A stretch of DNA of 64,000 nt from VRUE01 sp963728365 (GCA_963728365.1 CAVSJI010000001.1:496001-560000), one strand, 5' to 3'. Positions 1-8,659 are shown, counted from the stretch's first letter. The notes: generated by a model from the sequence alone, not told the origin. A program made the numbers and translations.

Positions 1-32
1 GAATCGGCGGACGGAGCGCGCCTCCGCGTGAG

Positions 33-605
33 TCAGCGGCCGCTGTGGCGCACGCCCTGGCGCACCGCGTCGTGGCTCGAGATTGCGCCGAAGGAGTCAT
101 GGCCCGGGCCGCCGTACAGCACGTCGTTGCCGGGGCCGCCGTTGAGCAGGTCGTTGCCGGGGCCGCCGTAGATCGCGTCGTTGCCGGGGCCGCCGTAGAG
201 ACGGTCGTTGCCAGAACCGCCGATCAGCTTGTCCGCGCCCGAGCCGCCGGCGAGGACGTCGCGACCCGAGCCGCCGCGCATGGTCACCGGGATCTCGATC
301 GCGTTGGACACCGACACCTTGTCGTCGCCGGGGCCGGCATTGACCTCGAAGCCGGCCACCAGCGGTGCTTTGCAGAGCAGCTCATTGGGGTTTCCGGGGG
401 CGTTCTCGCAAACTTCGCCGCCCACTTCGAGTGCCACGACGGAGTCGATCACGTAGCTCGTGCCGTCGGGGCTGAGCCAGATGTGGATCATGTTCTGGGC
501 CGCGCCGCCGGCGAGGACGACCGTGTAGGAGGTCGGTTCCGCGTTTGCCGGCGGGACGGCGAACGCCGTCAGGAGCACGAGCATGGTGAGGATCGCCTTC
601 TTCAT
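33..605 (-). CDS. Secreted RTX-like calcium-binding repeat protein
   Basis: Predicted exported 190-aa protein. The start is the ATG at 605, because it begins a clear signal peptide (MKKAILTMLVLLTAFAVPP, then ANA); upstream in-frame sequence is Arg-rich and looks non-coding. Residues about 20-100 form a non-repetitive domain with two cysteines (VCEN, LLCK). Residues about 105-175 carry roughly eight nonapeptide repeats of the type GGxGxDxLxGG or GGPGND, the hemolysin-type calcium-binding parallel beta-roll signature. There is no protease or lipase domain and no large C-terminal secretion domain, so it is a small stand-alone repeat protein. The substrate and role are unknown. It lies 3' of a quinone oxidoreductase gene on the same strand. 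Confidence 0.8.
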   Translation of the reverse strand: MKKAILTMLVLLTAFAVPPANAEPTSYTVVLAGGAAQNMIHIWLSPDGTSYVIDSVVALEVGGEVCENAPGNPNELLCKAPLVAGFEVNAGPGDDKVSVSNAIEIPVTMRGGSGRDVLAGGSGADKLIGGSGNDRLYGGPGNDAIYGGPGNDLLNGGPGNDVLYGGPGHDSFGAISSHDAVRQGVRHSGR

Positions 606-634
606 CGCAAACGCCCCCGCCGGGCGACGGGTGC

Positions 635-1669
635 CTAGCTTGGGAACAACACGACCTTGCCGACGTTGCGGCGCTCGGCGATGAATTTGTGCGCGTCGGC
701 GCCGCGCTCGAAGGGGAAGGCCTCGGCGATGACCGGCTCGAGGCGCCCCGCCTCGAGCTCGGGCATCAGCGGCTCGGTCACCCGGTCGAGACCGCCCTCG
801 CGTTCCCACCAGCTCAGCATGTTGAGCCCGAAGACACCCTTGTTCTCGTTCATCAGCATCAGGCTCTTCCACCAGGGCATCGTCGCCAGCGGCATCTTGG
901 CGAGGCTGCGCAGCATTGCCGGAAGGTCGCGACGGCCTTCGTTCGTTCCCTCGGAGATCCCGTACATGACCAGCCGCCCACCGGGCCGCAGCAGCCGGTA
1001 GTCCTTGCGGAAGGACGTCGGCCCGAGCGCGTCGATCACCAGGTCGACGCCCTCGCCGGCGGTGAGGCGCAGCGTCTCGGCCTCGAAGTCGAGGTTGCGG
1101 TAGTCGATCGGGTGGTCGACCCCCTGGGCGCGGATCGCCTCGTGCTTGGCGGGCGAAGCCGTGCCGAATATTTCAGCGCCGGCGTTGCGGGCGATCTGGG
1201 TGGCGGCGGTGCCGACGCCCCCGGCCGCGGCGTGGATCAGCACCCGGGTGCCGGCGCGCAGACTGCCGACCAGGACCAGCGCCGCGTATGCCGTGCCGTA
1301 GTTGACCGGGAAGGCAGCGCCCTGCTCGAAGCTGAGCCGCTCGGGCAGCGGCAGCGCTTGCTCGGCCGGCACGGTCACCAACTCGGCCTGGCCGCCGAAG
1401 CGGGTGCCGGCGACGACCCGGTCACCGACCGCGTGGCCCTCGACGCCCTCGCCCAACGACTCGATCATGCCGGCGACCTCGTAGCCCATCACACAGGGCG
1501 GCTTCGGCGCGTCGGGGTAGAGGCCGACGCGAGCCATCGTGTCGGCGAAGTTGAGTCCCGCCGCGCGCACTGCGATCCGCACCTCCCCGGGACCGACCGG
1601 CGGGTCGGGCCGCTCCTGCACCTGGAGCACCTCGTAACCGCCGTTGCCTGTCTGGACGAGCGCCCTCAC
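635..1669 (-). CDS. Zinc-free MDR family quinone oxidoreductase (VAT1-like)
   Basis: Medium-chain dehydrogenase/reductase of the quinone oxidoreductase type, about 344 aa. An N-terminal GroES-like fold (GLNFADTMARVGLYPD, GYEVAG, VGDRVVAG) is followed by a Rossmann domain with the NADPH loop HAAAGGVGTAATQIA. The C-terminal segment around WWKSLMLMNENKGVFGLNM resembles the VAT1 subgroup. Zinc-ligand cysteines of classical alcohol dehydrogenases are absent. GTG at 1669 (VRALVQTG) is preferred; the longer frame to 1741 would be translated from palindromic element B3. The substrate is probably a quinone or enone; this is inference from family. It follows serA on the same strand, separated by that palindrome. 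Confidence 0.82.
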   Translation of the reverse strand: MRALVQTGNGGYEVLQVQERPDPPVGPGEVRIAVRAAGLNFADTMARVGLYPDAPKPPCVMGYEVAGMIESLGEGVEGHAVGDRVVAGTRFGGQAELVTVPAEQALPLPERLSFEQGAAFPVNYGTAYAALVLVGSLRAGTRVLIHAAAGGVGTAATQIARNAGAEIFGTASPAKHEAIRAQGVDHPIDYRNLDFEAETLRLTAGEGVDLVIDALGPTSFRKDYRLLRPGGRLVMYGISEGTNEGRRDLPAMLRSLAKMPLATMPWWKSLMLMNENKGVFGLNMLSWWEREGGLDRVTEPLMPELEAGRLEPVIAEAFPFERGADAHKFIAERRNVGKVVLFPS

Positions 1670-1677
1670 CGGCGCAA

Positions 1678-1783
1678 CTCTAACGCCGTCAGACCGGCGC
1701 ATAGCGGCGTCCTCGGTCGCTCGCGTGCAGAAGCACGCCACGCTCCCTGCGTCCTGGCTCTGCTTGGTCTGACGGCGTTAGAG
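1678..1783. repeat. Palindromic element family B, copy B3
   Basis: Perfect 18-bp terminal inverted repeat (1678-1695 and 1766-1783, starting CTCTAACGCCGTCAGACC) enclosing the family-B core with CTCCCTGCGTCCTGG and an inner GCGTG/CACGC hairpin. It lies between serA and the oxidoreductase gene; the right arm contains the serA TAA stop (1778-1780). There is no T-tract, so a simple intrinsic terminator is unlikely. Confidence 0.85.
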
Positions 1784-3358
1784 ATCTACTGACCGACCCA
1801 CGGCAAAACCATCCAACTCGAGGATCTTCGCAATCGTGCCATCGAGGACGGGCGCGTCGGTGGTCAGCGCCATCACGGCGCGCTCTCCCCCCTCTTCGGC
1901 GCCGACCGCGGCCGAGACGATGTTGACACCCTCCTCGCCGAAGGCGGAGCCGACCCGGCCGATCATCCCGGGGCGGTCGGCATAGCGGAAGACGGCGATG
2001 TGCTCGGCGAAGGGCAGGTAGAAGCTCTCGCCCCAGACCGAGACCAGGTAGGGCTCGTTGCGCGGCCCGACGCCGGTGCCGGCGACCTCGACTTCTTCGG
2101 AGCCCGAGCGCAGGCGCACGGTGACCAGCTCGGTGAAGTCCTCGGAGCTCTGCTCCTTGGTCTCGGTCAGCTCGATGCCGCGTTCCTCGGCGAGCTGCGG
2201 CGCGTTGACCAGGTTGACCGGCTCCTCGGTGTGGCCCTGGAGGATGCCGACCATCACCGCGATGCCGAGCAGCCGGGTGTCGTGCTGGGCGAGCTTGCCG
2301 CGGAACTCGACCGCGAGGCGGTCGACCGAGCCCTGCGCCAGGCCCTCGGCGAGGCGGCCGAGCTTTTCGCAAAGCGGCACGAAGGGCGCCAGCGCCTCCA
2401 TCTCCTCGGGCCGCACGGCGGCGATGTTGACCGCGTTGGTGACCACGCCGCCGGTCAGCGCGGCGGTCACCTGTTCGGCGGTGACCACGCCGGCGCGATC
2501 CTGCGCCTCGGCGGTCGAGGCGCCGAGGTGGGGAGTGACGACGACGTCGCGGCGGGCGAAGATCGGGTGCTCGGTGAAGGGCTCGGACGGGAAGACGTCG
2601 AGCGCCGCGCCGCCGACCTTGCCCGACTCGAGGCCGGCGAGCAGCGCATCGAGGTCGACCAGCTCTCCGCGGGCGCAGTTGACGATCCGCACGCCTTCCT
2701 TCATCGCTGCGATCGCCTCGGCGCCGATCAGGCCGACCGTCTCCGGGGTCTTCGGCACGTGGACGGTGACCACGTCGGCGCGGGCGTAGAGATCCTCGAG
2801 CCGCTCGACCCCCTCGACGCCGAGCTCGCGGAAGCGCTCGGCGGAGACGAACTTGTCGAAGGCGAGGACCTCCATCTCGAACGCCTGCGCCCGCTTGGCG
2901 ACCAGCTGGCCGATGCGGCCGAAGCCGACCACGCCGAGCGTCTTGCCGTAGAGCTCGGCGCCCTTGTACTTGGCCCGGTCCCAGCGCCCGTCGACCAGCG
3001 CGCCGTGCGCCTGGGGCACGTTGCGGAAGAGGGAGAGCATCAACGCGAGCGTGTGCTCGGCGGCGGCGACGGAATTCGATTCCGGCGCGTTGGCGACGAC
3101 GATCCCGCGGCGGGTGGCGGCCGGGATGTCGACGTTGTCGACCCCGGTCCCCGCGCGGCCGATCACCTTTAGGCTCGAGGCGAGCTCGATCAGCTCCGGA
3201 GTCATCTTGGTCGCCGAGCGGATCAGGATCGCGTCGTAGCCGCCGATCTGCTCGGCGAGCTCCGCGTCCGACATCTCCAGGCCGAGCTCGACCTCGAAGT
3301 GCTCGCGCAGCAGCTCGACGCCCGAGTCGGCGATCTTCTCCTTGACGAGGACCTTCAC
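1778..3358 (-). CDS. serA: D-3-phosphoglycerate dehydrogenase
   Basis: Catalyses the first step of serine biosynthesis, 3-phosphoglycerate to 3-phosphohydroxypyruvate. It is 526 aa, the long actinobacterial form. The N-terminal substrate domain is followed by the NAD-binding motif VVGFGRIG (residues 143-150), the catalytic region with RGELVD and the TPHLGASTAEAQ histidine motif, an intervening domain (about 300-440), and a C-terminal ACT domain (about 455-526, YADRPGMIGRVGS) expected to sense serine. The GTG start at 3358 overlaps the serC TGA by four bases (GTGA), which implies translational coupling. The TAA stop is embedded in palindrome B3. Confidence 0.96.
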   Translation of the reverse strand: MKVLVKEKIADSGVELLREHFEVELGLEMSDAELAEQIGGYDAILIRSATKMTPELIELASSLKVIGRAGTGVDNVDIPAATRRGIVVANAPESNSVAAAEHTLALMLSLFRNVPQAHGALVDGRWDRAKYKGAELYGKTLGVVGFGRIGQLVAKRAQAFEMEVLAFDKFVSAERFRELGVEGVERLEDLYARADVVTVHVPKTPETVGLIGAEAIAAMKEGVRIVNCARGELVDLDALLAGLESGKVGGAALDVFPSEPFTEHPIFARRDVVVTPHLGASTAEAQDRAGVVTAEQVTAALTGGVVTNAVNIAAVRPEEMEALAPFVPLCEKLGRLAEGLAQGSVDRLAVEFRGKLAQHDTRLLGIAVMVGILQGHTEEPVNLVNAPQLAEERGIELTETKEQSSEDFTELVTVRLRSGSEEVEVAGTGVGPRNEPYLVSVWGESFYLPFAEHIAVFRYADRPGMIGRVGSAFGEEGVNIVSAAVGAEEGGERAVMALTTDAPVLDGTIAKILELDGFAVGRSVDL

Positions 3359-4494
3359 CGGCGCACCTCGGGCACGTTCTCGACCACCCAGTCGACGCAG
3401 GTGGTGAGCGCCTCGACGTCGGCAGGCTCGACCGCCGGGAACATCCCGATCCGCAGCTGGTTGCGACCGAGCTTGCGATAGGGCTCCGTGTCGACTATCC
3501 CGTTGGCGCGCAGGGTCGCGGCGATCGCCGCCGCGTCGACCGAGTCGTCGAAGTCGATCGCGCCGACGACGAGCGAGCGCTTGGCCGGGTCGGCGACGAA
3601 CGGGGCGGCGAAATCGCGCGCCTCCGCCCAGCCATAGAGGCGTCCCGAGGACGCCTTGGTGCGCTCCACGCACCATCCGAGCCCGCCGCCGGCCAGCATC
3701 CATTCGACCTGGTCGTCGAGCAGCAGCAGGGTGGCGAGCGCGGGCGTGTTGTAGGTCTGCTCCTTGCGCGAGTTCTCGAGCGCGGTGTGCAGGGAGAGGA
3801 AACCCGGCTGCCAGCGATTGGCAGCGCCATCCAGCTCCTCGATGCGGGCGAGCGCGGCGGGGCTGAGCAGCGCCAGCCAGAGGCCGCCGTCGGCGCCGAA
3901 GGCCTTCTGCGGGGCGAAGTAGTAGGCGTCGGCCTGCGAGACGTCAACCGGCAGCCCGCCGGCGCCCGAGGTCGCGTCGATCAGGACCAGCGCCTCTCCG
4001 GTGTCGGCGGGCCGTTCGACCGGCACCATCACCCCTGTCGATGTCTCGTTGTGCGCCCAGGCAATCGCGTCGGCGGCCGCGTCGGCGCGTGGCTTCGGGG
4101 CATCGCCGGGGTCTGCCTCGACCAGGATCGGGTCGGCGAGGAAGGGTGCCCCCGCCGTCGCCTTGGCGAACTTGCCCGAGAACTCGCCGTAGGTCAGGTG
4201 CAGCGCCCGCTCGCGCACCAACCAGGCGCAGGCGGCGTCCCAGAATGCCGTCGTGCCGCCGTTGCCAAGGGCGATCTCGTAGCCGTCGGGCAGCGAGAAG
4301 AGCTCCGCGAGTCCCGAGCGCACGCGCCCGACCAGGTCCCTGACCGGCTTCTGCCGGTGCGAGGTCCCCATCAGCTTCGACTGCTCGGCGAGCCGCGCGA
4401 GCGCCTCCGGCCGCACCTTCGAAGGCCCGCACCCGAACCGCCCGTCGGCGGGCTTCAGGTCGGCGGGGATCTGGGCGGCGGTCTCGGTCGTCAC
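3355..4494 (-). CDS. serC: Phosphoserine aminotransferase
   Basis: PLP enzyme for the second step of serine synthesis (and related vitamin B6 chemistry). It is 379 aa with an ATG start. The sequence resembles the mycobacterial/actinobacterial class: SHRQKPV near the N-terminus, GNGGTTAFWDAA for phosphate/PLP contacts, IDATSGAGGLPVD, and the PLP lysine in YYFAPQKAFGADGG. C-terminal RKLGRNQLRIGMFP is typical. It is cotranscribed with serA downstream through a 4-base overlap. The upstream gene is divergent, with palindrome A1 between the two starts. Confidence 0.96.
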   Translation of the reverse strand: MTTETAAQIPADLKPADGRFGCGPSKVRPEALARLAEQSKLMGTSHRQKPVRDLVGRVRSGLAELFSLPDGYEIALGNGGTTAFWDAACAWLVRERALHLTYGEFSGKFAKATAGAPFLADPILVEADPGDAPKPRADAAADAIAWAHNETSTGVMVPVERPADTGEALVLIDATSGAGGLPVDVSQADAYYFAPQKAFGADGGLWLALLSPAALARIEELDGAANRWQPGFLSLHTALENSRKEQTYNTPALATLLLLDDQVEWMLAGGGLGWCVERTKASSGRLYGWAEARDFAAPFVADPAKRSLVVGAIDFDDSVDAAAIAATLRANGIVDTEPYRKLGRNQLRIGMFPAVEPADVEALTTCVDWVVENVPEVRR

Positions 4495-4551
4495 GGCGGA
4501 GGCGACAGGTTAGTGACCCCTGCCGCTGGACCCCTGCCACCCCCGAAACAA

Positions 4552-4604
4552 CCGTTCCGGTGCGCCTTATCCCCCATATCGGGGGCAAAGGCGCACCGGA
4601 ACGG
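4552..4604. repeat. Palindromic element family A, copy A1
   Basis: Arms 4552-4565 and 4591-4604 (CCGTTCCGGTGCGC and its complement) pair perfectly over 14 bp. Inside, CTT-CCCCC pairs with GGGGG-AAAG around a CATATC loop. It sits in the serC/cupin divergent intergenic space, 16 bp before the cupin ATG. The same arms recur at 25.0, 52.1 and 55.2 kb. Confidence 0.88.
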
Positions 4605-4619
4605 CGTAGGCTGACGCCC

Positions 4620-5024
4620 ATGAGCGAGACCACGGAGCGGGTGACGAAAGGCGACGGCTACGCCGTTGCGAACCTCGGCGATTTGGGTGATGGGCCCGGC
4701 TTTCGCAAGATACGCGGGGCGCTGGGCGTGACCGCCTTCGGCGTCAACGCGATCGTCCTGCCGCCCTCCTACGAGACAGGTCGGCACTACCACGAGCAGC
4801 AGGAGGAGCTCTACTTCCTCCACAGCGGCCACGTGGCAATCGAGTTCGGCGACGGCACCATCCACGAGCTCTCCCCAGGCGGCCTCGCCTGGGTGGACGC
4901 CTCAACCGTTCGCAAGCTGAAGAACCTCAGCGACTCAGAAGACGCTGTCTACGTGATCGTCGGCGGCAAGGACGGCTACGTAGGCCGAGACGGCCGCCAG
5001 CCCGAGGGCGAGATGCACCGGTAG
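4620..5024 (+). CDS. Small cupin-domain protein
   Basis: Single-domain cupin of 134 aa. The beta-barrel metal motifs are visible: GRHYHEQQEELYFLHSG (HxH...E type motif 1) and PGGLAWVDASTVRKLKN (motif 2, histidine replaced). Residues 35-110 cover the barrel. Such proteins bind small molecules or metals, and no specific substrate can be named. ATG at 4620 is chosen; an in-frame extension to 4560 would run through palindrome A1. It is a monocistronic-looking plus-strand gene followed by palindromic DNA. Confidence 0.8.
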   Translation: MSETTERVTKGDGYAVANLGDLGDGPGFRKIRGALGVTAFGVNAIVLPPSYETGRHYHEQQEELYFLHSGHVAIEFGDGTIHELSPGGLAWVDASTVRKLKNLSDSEDAVYVIVGGKDGYVGRDGRQPEGEMHR

Positions 5025-5040
5025 AGGCTGCTGTAGCGGC

Positions 5041-5081
5041 CTGAACCCTCAGAAGCTTCCGAAAAACCCGACCGGGGTTCA
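5041..5081. terminator. Possible stem-loop after cupin gene
   Basis: CTGAACCC at 5041-5048 pairs with GGGTTCAG (about 5074-5081), with an AT-richer loop. It is located 16 bp after the cupin stop. There is no clear T-run, so termination is only possible. Confidence 0.4.
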
Positions 5082-5095
5082 GACGACGCCCACGA

Positions 5096-5250
5096 GGCGG
5101 GCGGTGGTGGCCCTTTCTGGGAATGTCGCGAAGCGGCCTATGCAATCCGGCGAATGCGCGGGCGCAGCCCGCGCTCCAACATCGTCGCTAAGCGCCCGCG
5201 GAGCGGGCGCGTGCGACATCAATTCCCAGAAAGGGCCGCCGCCGCCCGCC
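5096..5250. repeat. Long palindromic element I
   Basis: 29-bp arms (5096-5124 and 5222-5250) match at 27 positions, both differences being G-T type. The 97-nt interior holds further stems: GTCGC/GCGAC continuing the arms, GCGGGC-GCAGCCCGC and CGCCCGC-GGAGCGGGCG. It fills the convergent gap between the cupin gene and ilvC. Only one copy is in this window. Confidence 0.8.
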
Positions 5251-5264
5251 CTGGGACCGCCCGC

Positions 5265-6275
5265 TTAGAACTCCTGGTCGATCCAGGGCATCTTGTCGCG
5301 CATTTCCTTGCCGACGCCCTCGACCTGGTGGCTCCTGCCCTCCTCGCGCATGCGGGAGAGGTTCTCGCCGCCGGCACGGTTCTCGGCGATCCACTCGCGG
5401 GCGAACTCGCCCGACTGGATCTCGCCGAGGATCTGCTTCATCGCCGCGCGCGACTCCTCGCCGATGACCCGCTTGCCGCGGGTCATGTCGCCGTACTCGG
5501 CCGTGTTGGAGATCGAGTAGCGCATACCTTGGATGCCCTTCTCGTACATCAGGTCGGCGATCAGCTTCAGCTCGTGCAGGCACTCGAAGTAGGCGAGGCG
5601 CGGGTCATAGCCCGCCTCGACCAGGGTCTCGAAGCCGGCGCGGACCAGCTCCGAGGCGCCGCCGCAGAGGACCGCCTGCTCGCCGAAGAGGTCGGTCTCG
5701 CACTCGTCCTTGAAGGTCGTCTCGATCACCGCCGCGCGGCCGCCGCCGATCGCGCAGGCGTAGGCGAGGACGAGGTCATGGGCCTCGCCGGTGGCGTCCT
5801 GGTGGACGGCCATCAGGCAGGGCACGCCGCGGCCTTCCTCGTACTGGCGGCGGACGAGGTGGCCGGGCCCCTTGGGCGCGACCATGCCGACGTCGACGCC
5901 AGGTGGCGGCACGATCTGCTCGAAGTGGATCGCGAAGCCGTGGGCGAAGAGCAGCAGGTTGCCGGGGGCGATCCCGTCGGCGATCTCGGCCTCCCAGACC
6001 TCGGCCTGCTTCTCGTCGGGCAGCAGGACCATCACCGCGTCACCGCGGCTGGCGGCTTCGGCGATCTCGAGCACCTCGAGGCCGGCCTCTTCGGCTTTGG
6101 CCCTGCTGGAGGAGTCGGGGCGCAGGCCGACGACCACCTCGACTCCAGAGTCCTTCAGGTTGAGGGCGTGGGCGTGGCCCTGAGAGCCGTAGCCGAGGAT
6201 CGCGACGGTCTTGCCCTCGAGCAGCGAGAGGTCGGCGTCGGAGTCATAGAAGATGTCCTGCTTGTCGTCTGGCAT
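5265..6275 (-). CDS. ilvC: Ketol-acid reductoisomerase (class I)
   Basis: Second common step of branched-chain amino-acid synthesis: isomerisation and NADPH reduction of acetolactate or acetohydroxybutyrate. It is 336 aa, the standard class I length. The NADPH loop GYGSQGHA is at residues 28-35 and LRPDSSSRAKAEEAG follows. Metal/substrate residues are in VAPKGPGHLVRRQYEEG and the C-terminal knotted domain FKDECETDLFGEQAVLCGG, CLHELKLIADLMYEKG and SISNTAEYGD. ATG at 6275 is chosen; the longer frame upstream is Arg/Gly-rich and overlaps menE. It is separated from ilvB/ilvN by the men genes. Confidence 0.96.
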   Translation of the reverse strand: MPDDKQDIFYDSDADLSLLEGKTVAILGYGSQGHAHALNLKDSGVEVVVGLRPDSSSRAKAEEAGLEVLEIAEAASRGDAVMVLLPDEKQAEVWEAEIADGIAPGNLLLFAHGFAIHFEQIVPPPGVDVGMVAPKGPGHLVRRQYEEGRGVPCLMAVHQDATGEAHDLVLAYACAIGGGRAAVIETTFKDECETDLFGEQAVLCGGASELVRAGFETLVEAGYDPRLAYFECLHELKLIADLMYEKGIQGMRYSISNTAEYGDMTRGKRVIGEESRAAMKQILGEIQSGEFAREWIAENRAGGENLSRMREEGRSHQVEGVGKEMRDKMPWIDQEF

Positions 6276-6286
6276 GGCTCGGCAGG

Positions 6287-7612
6287 CTAGCGGAGGGCAC
6301 GTCGCATCAGCTTGCCCGAGGGCGTCCGCGGCAATGCCGCCGCGAGCTCGACCAGCTTCGGCACCTTGAAGCCGGCGAGCGACTCGGCGCAGTGGCGGCG
6401 CAGGTCGTCGGGGCTGGCGTCCGAGCCCTCCTCGAGAACCACGACGGCCGTCACCGCCTGCTGCCACTCGGGGTCCTCACGGCCGATCACCGCCGCGTCC
6501 GCCACGTCGGGGTGGCGGAGCAGGACCTTCTCGACTTCGGCGGGGACGATGTTCTCGCCGCCGCTGACGATCATGTCGTCGATCCGGTCTTCGACGTAGA
6601 GGAAGCCCTCCTCGTCGATCCGGCCGAGATCGCCGGTGTGCAACCAGCCGTCGGCGTCGGCTCGACCGGGGGCGACGGTCGGGCCCTGGACGAGGATCTC
6701 GCCGTCGACGATGCGCAGGTGGGTGGTGAGCAGCGGCCGGCCAGCGGAGCCGAGCTTGCGCCGCGCCTCGGCCGGCGCCAGGGTCGTCACCTGCGAGCAG
6801 GTCTCGGTCAGGCCGTAGGTCTGCACGACGGTCGCGCCGCGGCCGAGCGCCTCCTCGAGCGGCTCCTCGGGCACCGGGCCGCCGCCGACCAGGATCGCCC
6901 GCGGGCCGGAGAGGTCGGCGCCCGCCTCGAGCAGCCGGGTGAGCATCGTCGTCACCAGGGAGACGACGCTGATCTCGTCGCGCTCGAGCGCCGCCGCGAC
7001 GCGGTCGACGTCGAAGCCGTCGTGGAGCACTGCGGTCGTCCCGTAGATCACCGAGCGCATCACGATTCCCAGGCCGGCGATGTGGCTGAGCGGCACGCAG
7101 CAGAGCCAGCGGTCGCTCGGCTGGACGCCGATGTTGAAGGCCGAGCCGACCGCGCTCCAGAGGAAGTTGCCGTAGGTGAGGGGGACGGGATCGGGCGCGC
7201 CGGTGCTGCCGCTGGTCATCACGTGGCAGGCGACGGCGTCCATGTCGTGCTCGCCTAGCAGCGGCAGGTCGGCCTCGGTCTGGGTCAGCTCGCCGGCGTC
7301 GTCGAGGTCGATCGCCGGTTCCTCGGCCGCGATCACCGCAGCGCGCTCCTCGGACGAGAGGCGCGGGCTGAGCGGCAGCAGGACGGCGCCGACCTTGAGC
7401 AGCGCGTGGACGAGCACCACCTGCTCGCGCTGCGGGTGCATGGTCATCGCCGCGATCGAGCCGCGGCGCACGCCCTGGGCAATCAGCCGGCGGGCCACCC
7501 AGGTGGCCTCGGCCTCGAGCTCGGCGTAGGTCATCTCCGCGCCGTCCGCCACCAGGGCGGTGCGCTCGGGGCAGCTTTGGGAGCGTTGGGCGAGCCAGTC
7601 GTCGAGTTTCAT
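6287..7612 (-). CDS. menE: o-Succinylbenzoate-CoA ligase-type acyl-CoA synthetase
   Basis: ANL-superfamily adenylating enzyme, 441 aa. The AMP loop reads TSGSTGAPDPVPLTYGN, followed by QTYGLTETCSQ, LHTGDLGRIDEEGFLYVEDRIDDMIVSGGENI and the catalytic lysine in PRTPSGKLMRRAL. Size and its position next to menB, menA, menC, menD and menF support MenE (activation of o-succinylbenzoate with CoA) rather than a general fatty-acyl ligase. ATG at 7612 (MKLDDWLAQ) matches the family start. It is divergent from menB, with palindrome B1 filling the space. It ends 11 bp before the ilvC start. Confidence 0.88.
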   Translation of the reverse strand: MKLDDWLAQRSQSCPERTALVADGAEMTYAELEAEATWVARRLIAQGVRRGSIAAMTMHPQREQVVLVHALLKVGAVLLPLSPRLSSEERAAVIAAEEPAIDLDDAGELTQTEADLPLLGEHDMDAVACHVMTSGSTGAPDPVPLTYGNFLWSAVGSAFNIGVQPSDRWLCCVPLSHIAGLGIVMRSVIYGTTAVLHDGFDVDRVAAALERDEISVVSLVTTMLTRLLEAGADLSGPRAILVGGGPVPEEPLEEALGRGATVVQTYGLTETCSQVTTLAPAEARRKLGSAGRPLLTTHLRIVDGEILVQGPTVAPGRADADGWLHTGDLGRIDEEGFLYVEDRIDDMIVSGGENIVPAEVEKVLLRHPDVADAAVIGREDPEWQQAVTAVVVLEEGSDASPDDLRRHCAESLAGFKVPKLVELAAALPRTPSGKLMRRALR

Positions 7613-7615
7613 CAG

Positions 7616-7774
7616 TGTCCTGTCTCGCAACGTCTGACCGAAAATGACGGCCCCAGATCACCGCCATACGGCGTCCTCAGTCGTCCGAATAGTTGAACTA
7701 TTCGGGCTCCCTGCGTCCTGGTCTGGCGGCGCCTGGACCTCGTCATTTCCTGGTCAACGTTACGAGACAGGACA
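7616..7774. repeat. Palindromic element family B, copy B1
   Basis: About 159 bp between the menE and menB starts. The ends TGTCCTGTCTCG and CGAGACAGGACA pair, with imperfect pairing continuing about 60 nt inward. The centre is a perfect hairpin CCGAATAGTTGAACTATTCGG-like (10-bp arms) followed by CTCCCTGCGTCCTGG. The element is close to B2 at 14.1 kb. It must also contain, or displace, both divergent men promoters. Confidence 0.85.
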
Positions 7775-7780
7775 CGGGAT

Positions 7781-8659
7781 ATGGTCCCCATCATGCCCAA
7801 ACGCCACAAGCAGGCCCCGCCCGAGGAGGCGCTGCGCGCGCCGATCGAGTGGCGCGTCGCCGCCGCCTACGAAGACATTCGCTACGAGAAGGCCGACGGG
7901 ATCGCCAAGATCACGATCGACCGGCCGGAGGTGCTCAACGCCTTCCGGCCGCAGACGTTGGTTGAGGTTTCGGGCGCGCTCGAGCTGGCCCGAGAGGACA
8001 CCGAGGTCGGCGTGGTGATCCTCACCGGCGCCGGGACCAAGGCCTTCTGCTCGGGCGGCGACCAGCAGGTGCGCGGCGACACCGGCTACCTGCCCGAGGG
8101 CGCCACGGTCGGCCGCTTCCACGTCACCGATCTGCAGGTGCAGATGCGGCGCCTGCCGAAGCCGGTCGTGGCGATGGTCGCCGGCTACGCGGTCGGCGGC
8201 GGCCACGTGCTGCACGTCTGCTGCGACATGACGATCGCCGCTGACAACGCGGTCTTCGGCCAGACCGGCCCGCGGGTCGGCTCCTGGGACGGCGGCTTCG
8301 GCGCCTCGCTGCTGCGCGACCTGGTCGGCACCAAGCGGGCCAAGGAGTTCTGGCTGCTCTGCCGCCAGTACGACGCCGAGGAGGCGCGTGAGATGGGGCT
8401 CGTCAACGCCGTCGCGCCGCTGGAGCGCCTCGAAGAGGAGACGATCGCGATCTGCCGCGAGATGCTCTCCCTGTCTCCCTTCGCCCTGCGCTTGGTGAAG
8501 GCGAGCTTCAATGCCCACGAGGACGGCTACGCCGGGATCCAACAACTCGCCCACGACACCAACCTGCTCTTCTACGGCAGTGAGGAGGCACGTGAGGGCC
8601 GCGAGGCCTTCAAGGAGAAGCGCCAGCCGAACTTCGCGCAGTTCCCGAGGCGGCCATGA
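7781..8659 (+). CDS. menB: 1,4-dihydroxy-2-naphthoyl-CoA synthase
   Basis: Crotonase-superfamily enzyme that closes the naphthoate ring of menaquinone. It is 292 aa. Oxyanion-hole and substrate motifs: TGAGTKAFCSGGDQQVRGD, AGYAVGGGHVLHVCCDMTIAADNAVFGQTGPRVGSWDGGFGA-type region (typical MenB), and C-terminal NAHEDGYAGIQQLAHDTNLLFYGSEEA with the C-terminal helix FKEKRQPNF. The start may be the ATG at 7781 or 7793. The stop overlaps menA (ATGA), indicating coupling. Palindrome B1 ends only 7 bp before the start. Confidence 0.95.
   Translation: MVPIMPKRHKQAPPEEALRAPIEWRVAAAYEDIRYEKADGIAKITIDRPEVLNAFRPQTLVEVSGALELAREDTEVGVVILTGAGTKAFCSGGDQQVRGDTGYLPEGATVGRFHVTDLQVQMRRLPKPVVAMVAGYAVGGGHVLHVCCDMTIAADNAVFGQTGPRVGSWDGGFGASLLRDLVGTKRAKEFWLLCRQYDAEEAREMGLVNAVAPLERLEEETIAICREMLSLSPFALRLVKASFNAHEDGYAGIQQLAHDTNLLFYGSEEAREGREAFKEKRQPNFAQFPRRP

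Noticed and set aside
7644..7770. Peptide frame in element B1 similar to the N-terminus predicted for menF
   Set aside because: The similarity comes from the shared palindrome sequence. B1 and B2 differ by an indel before the matching stretch and the B1 frame has no start or gene context of its own, so I do not call an element-encoded protein.
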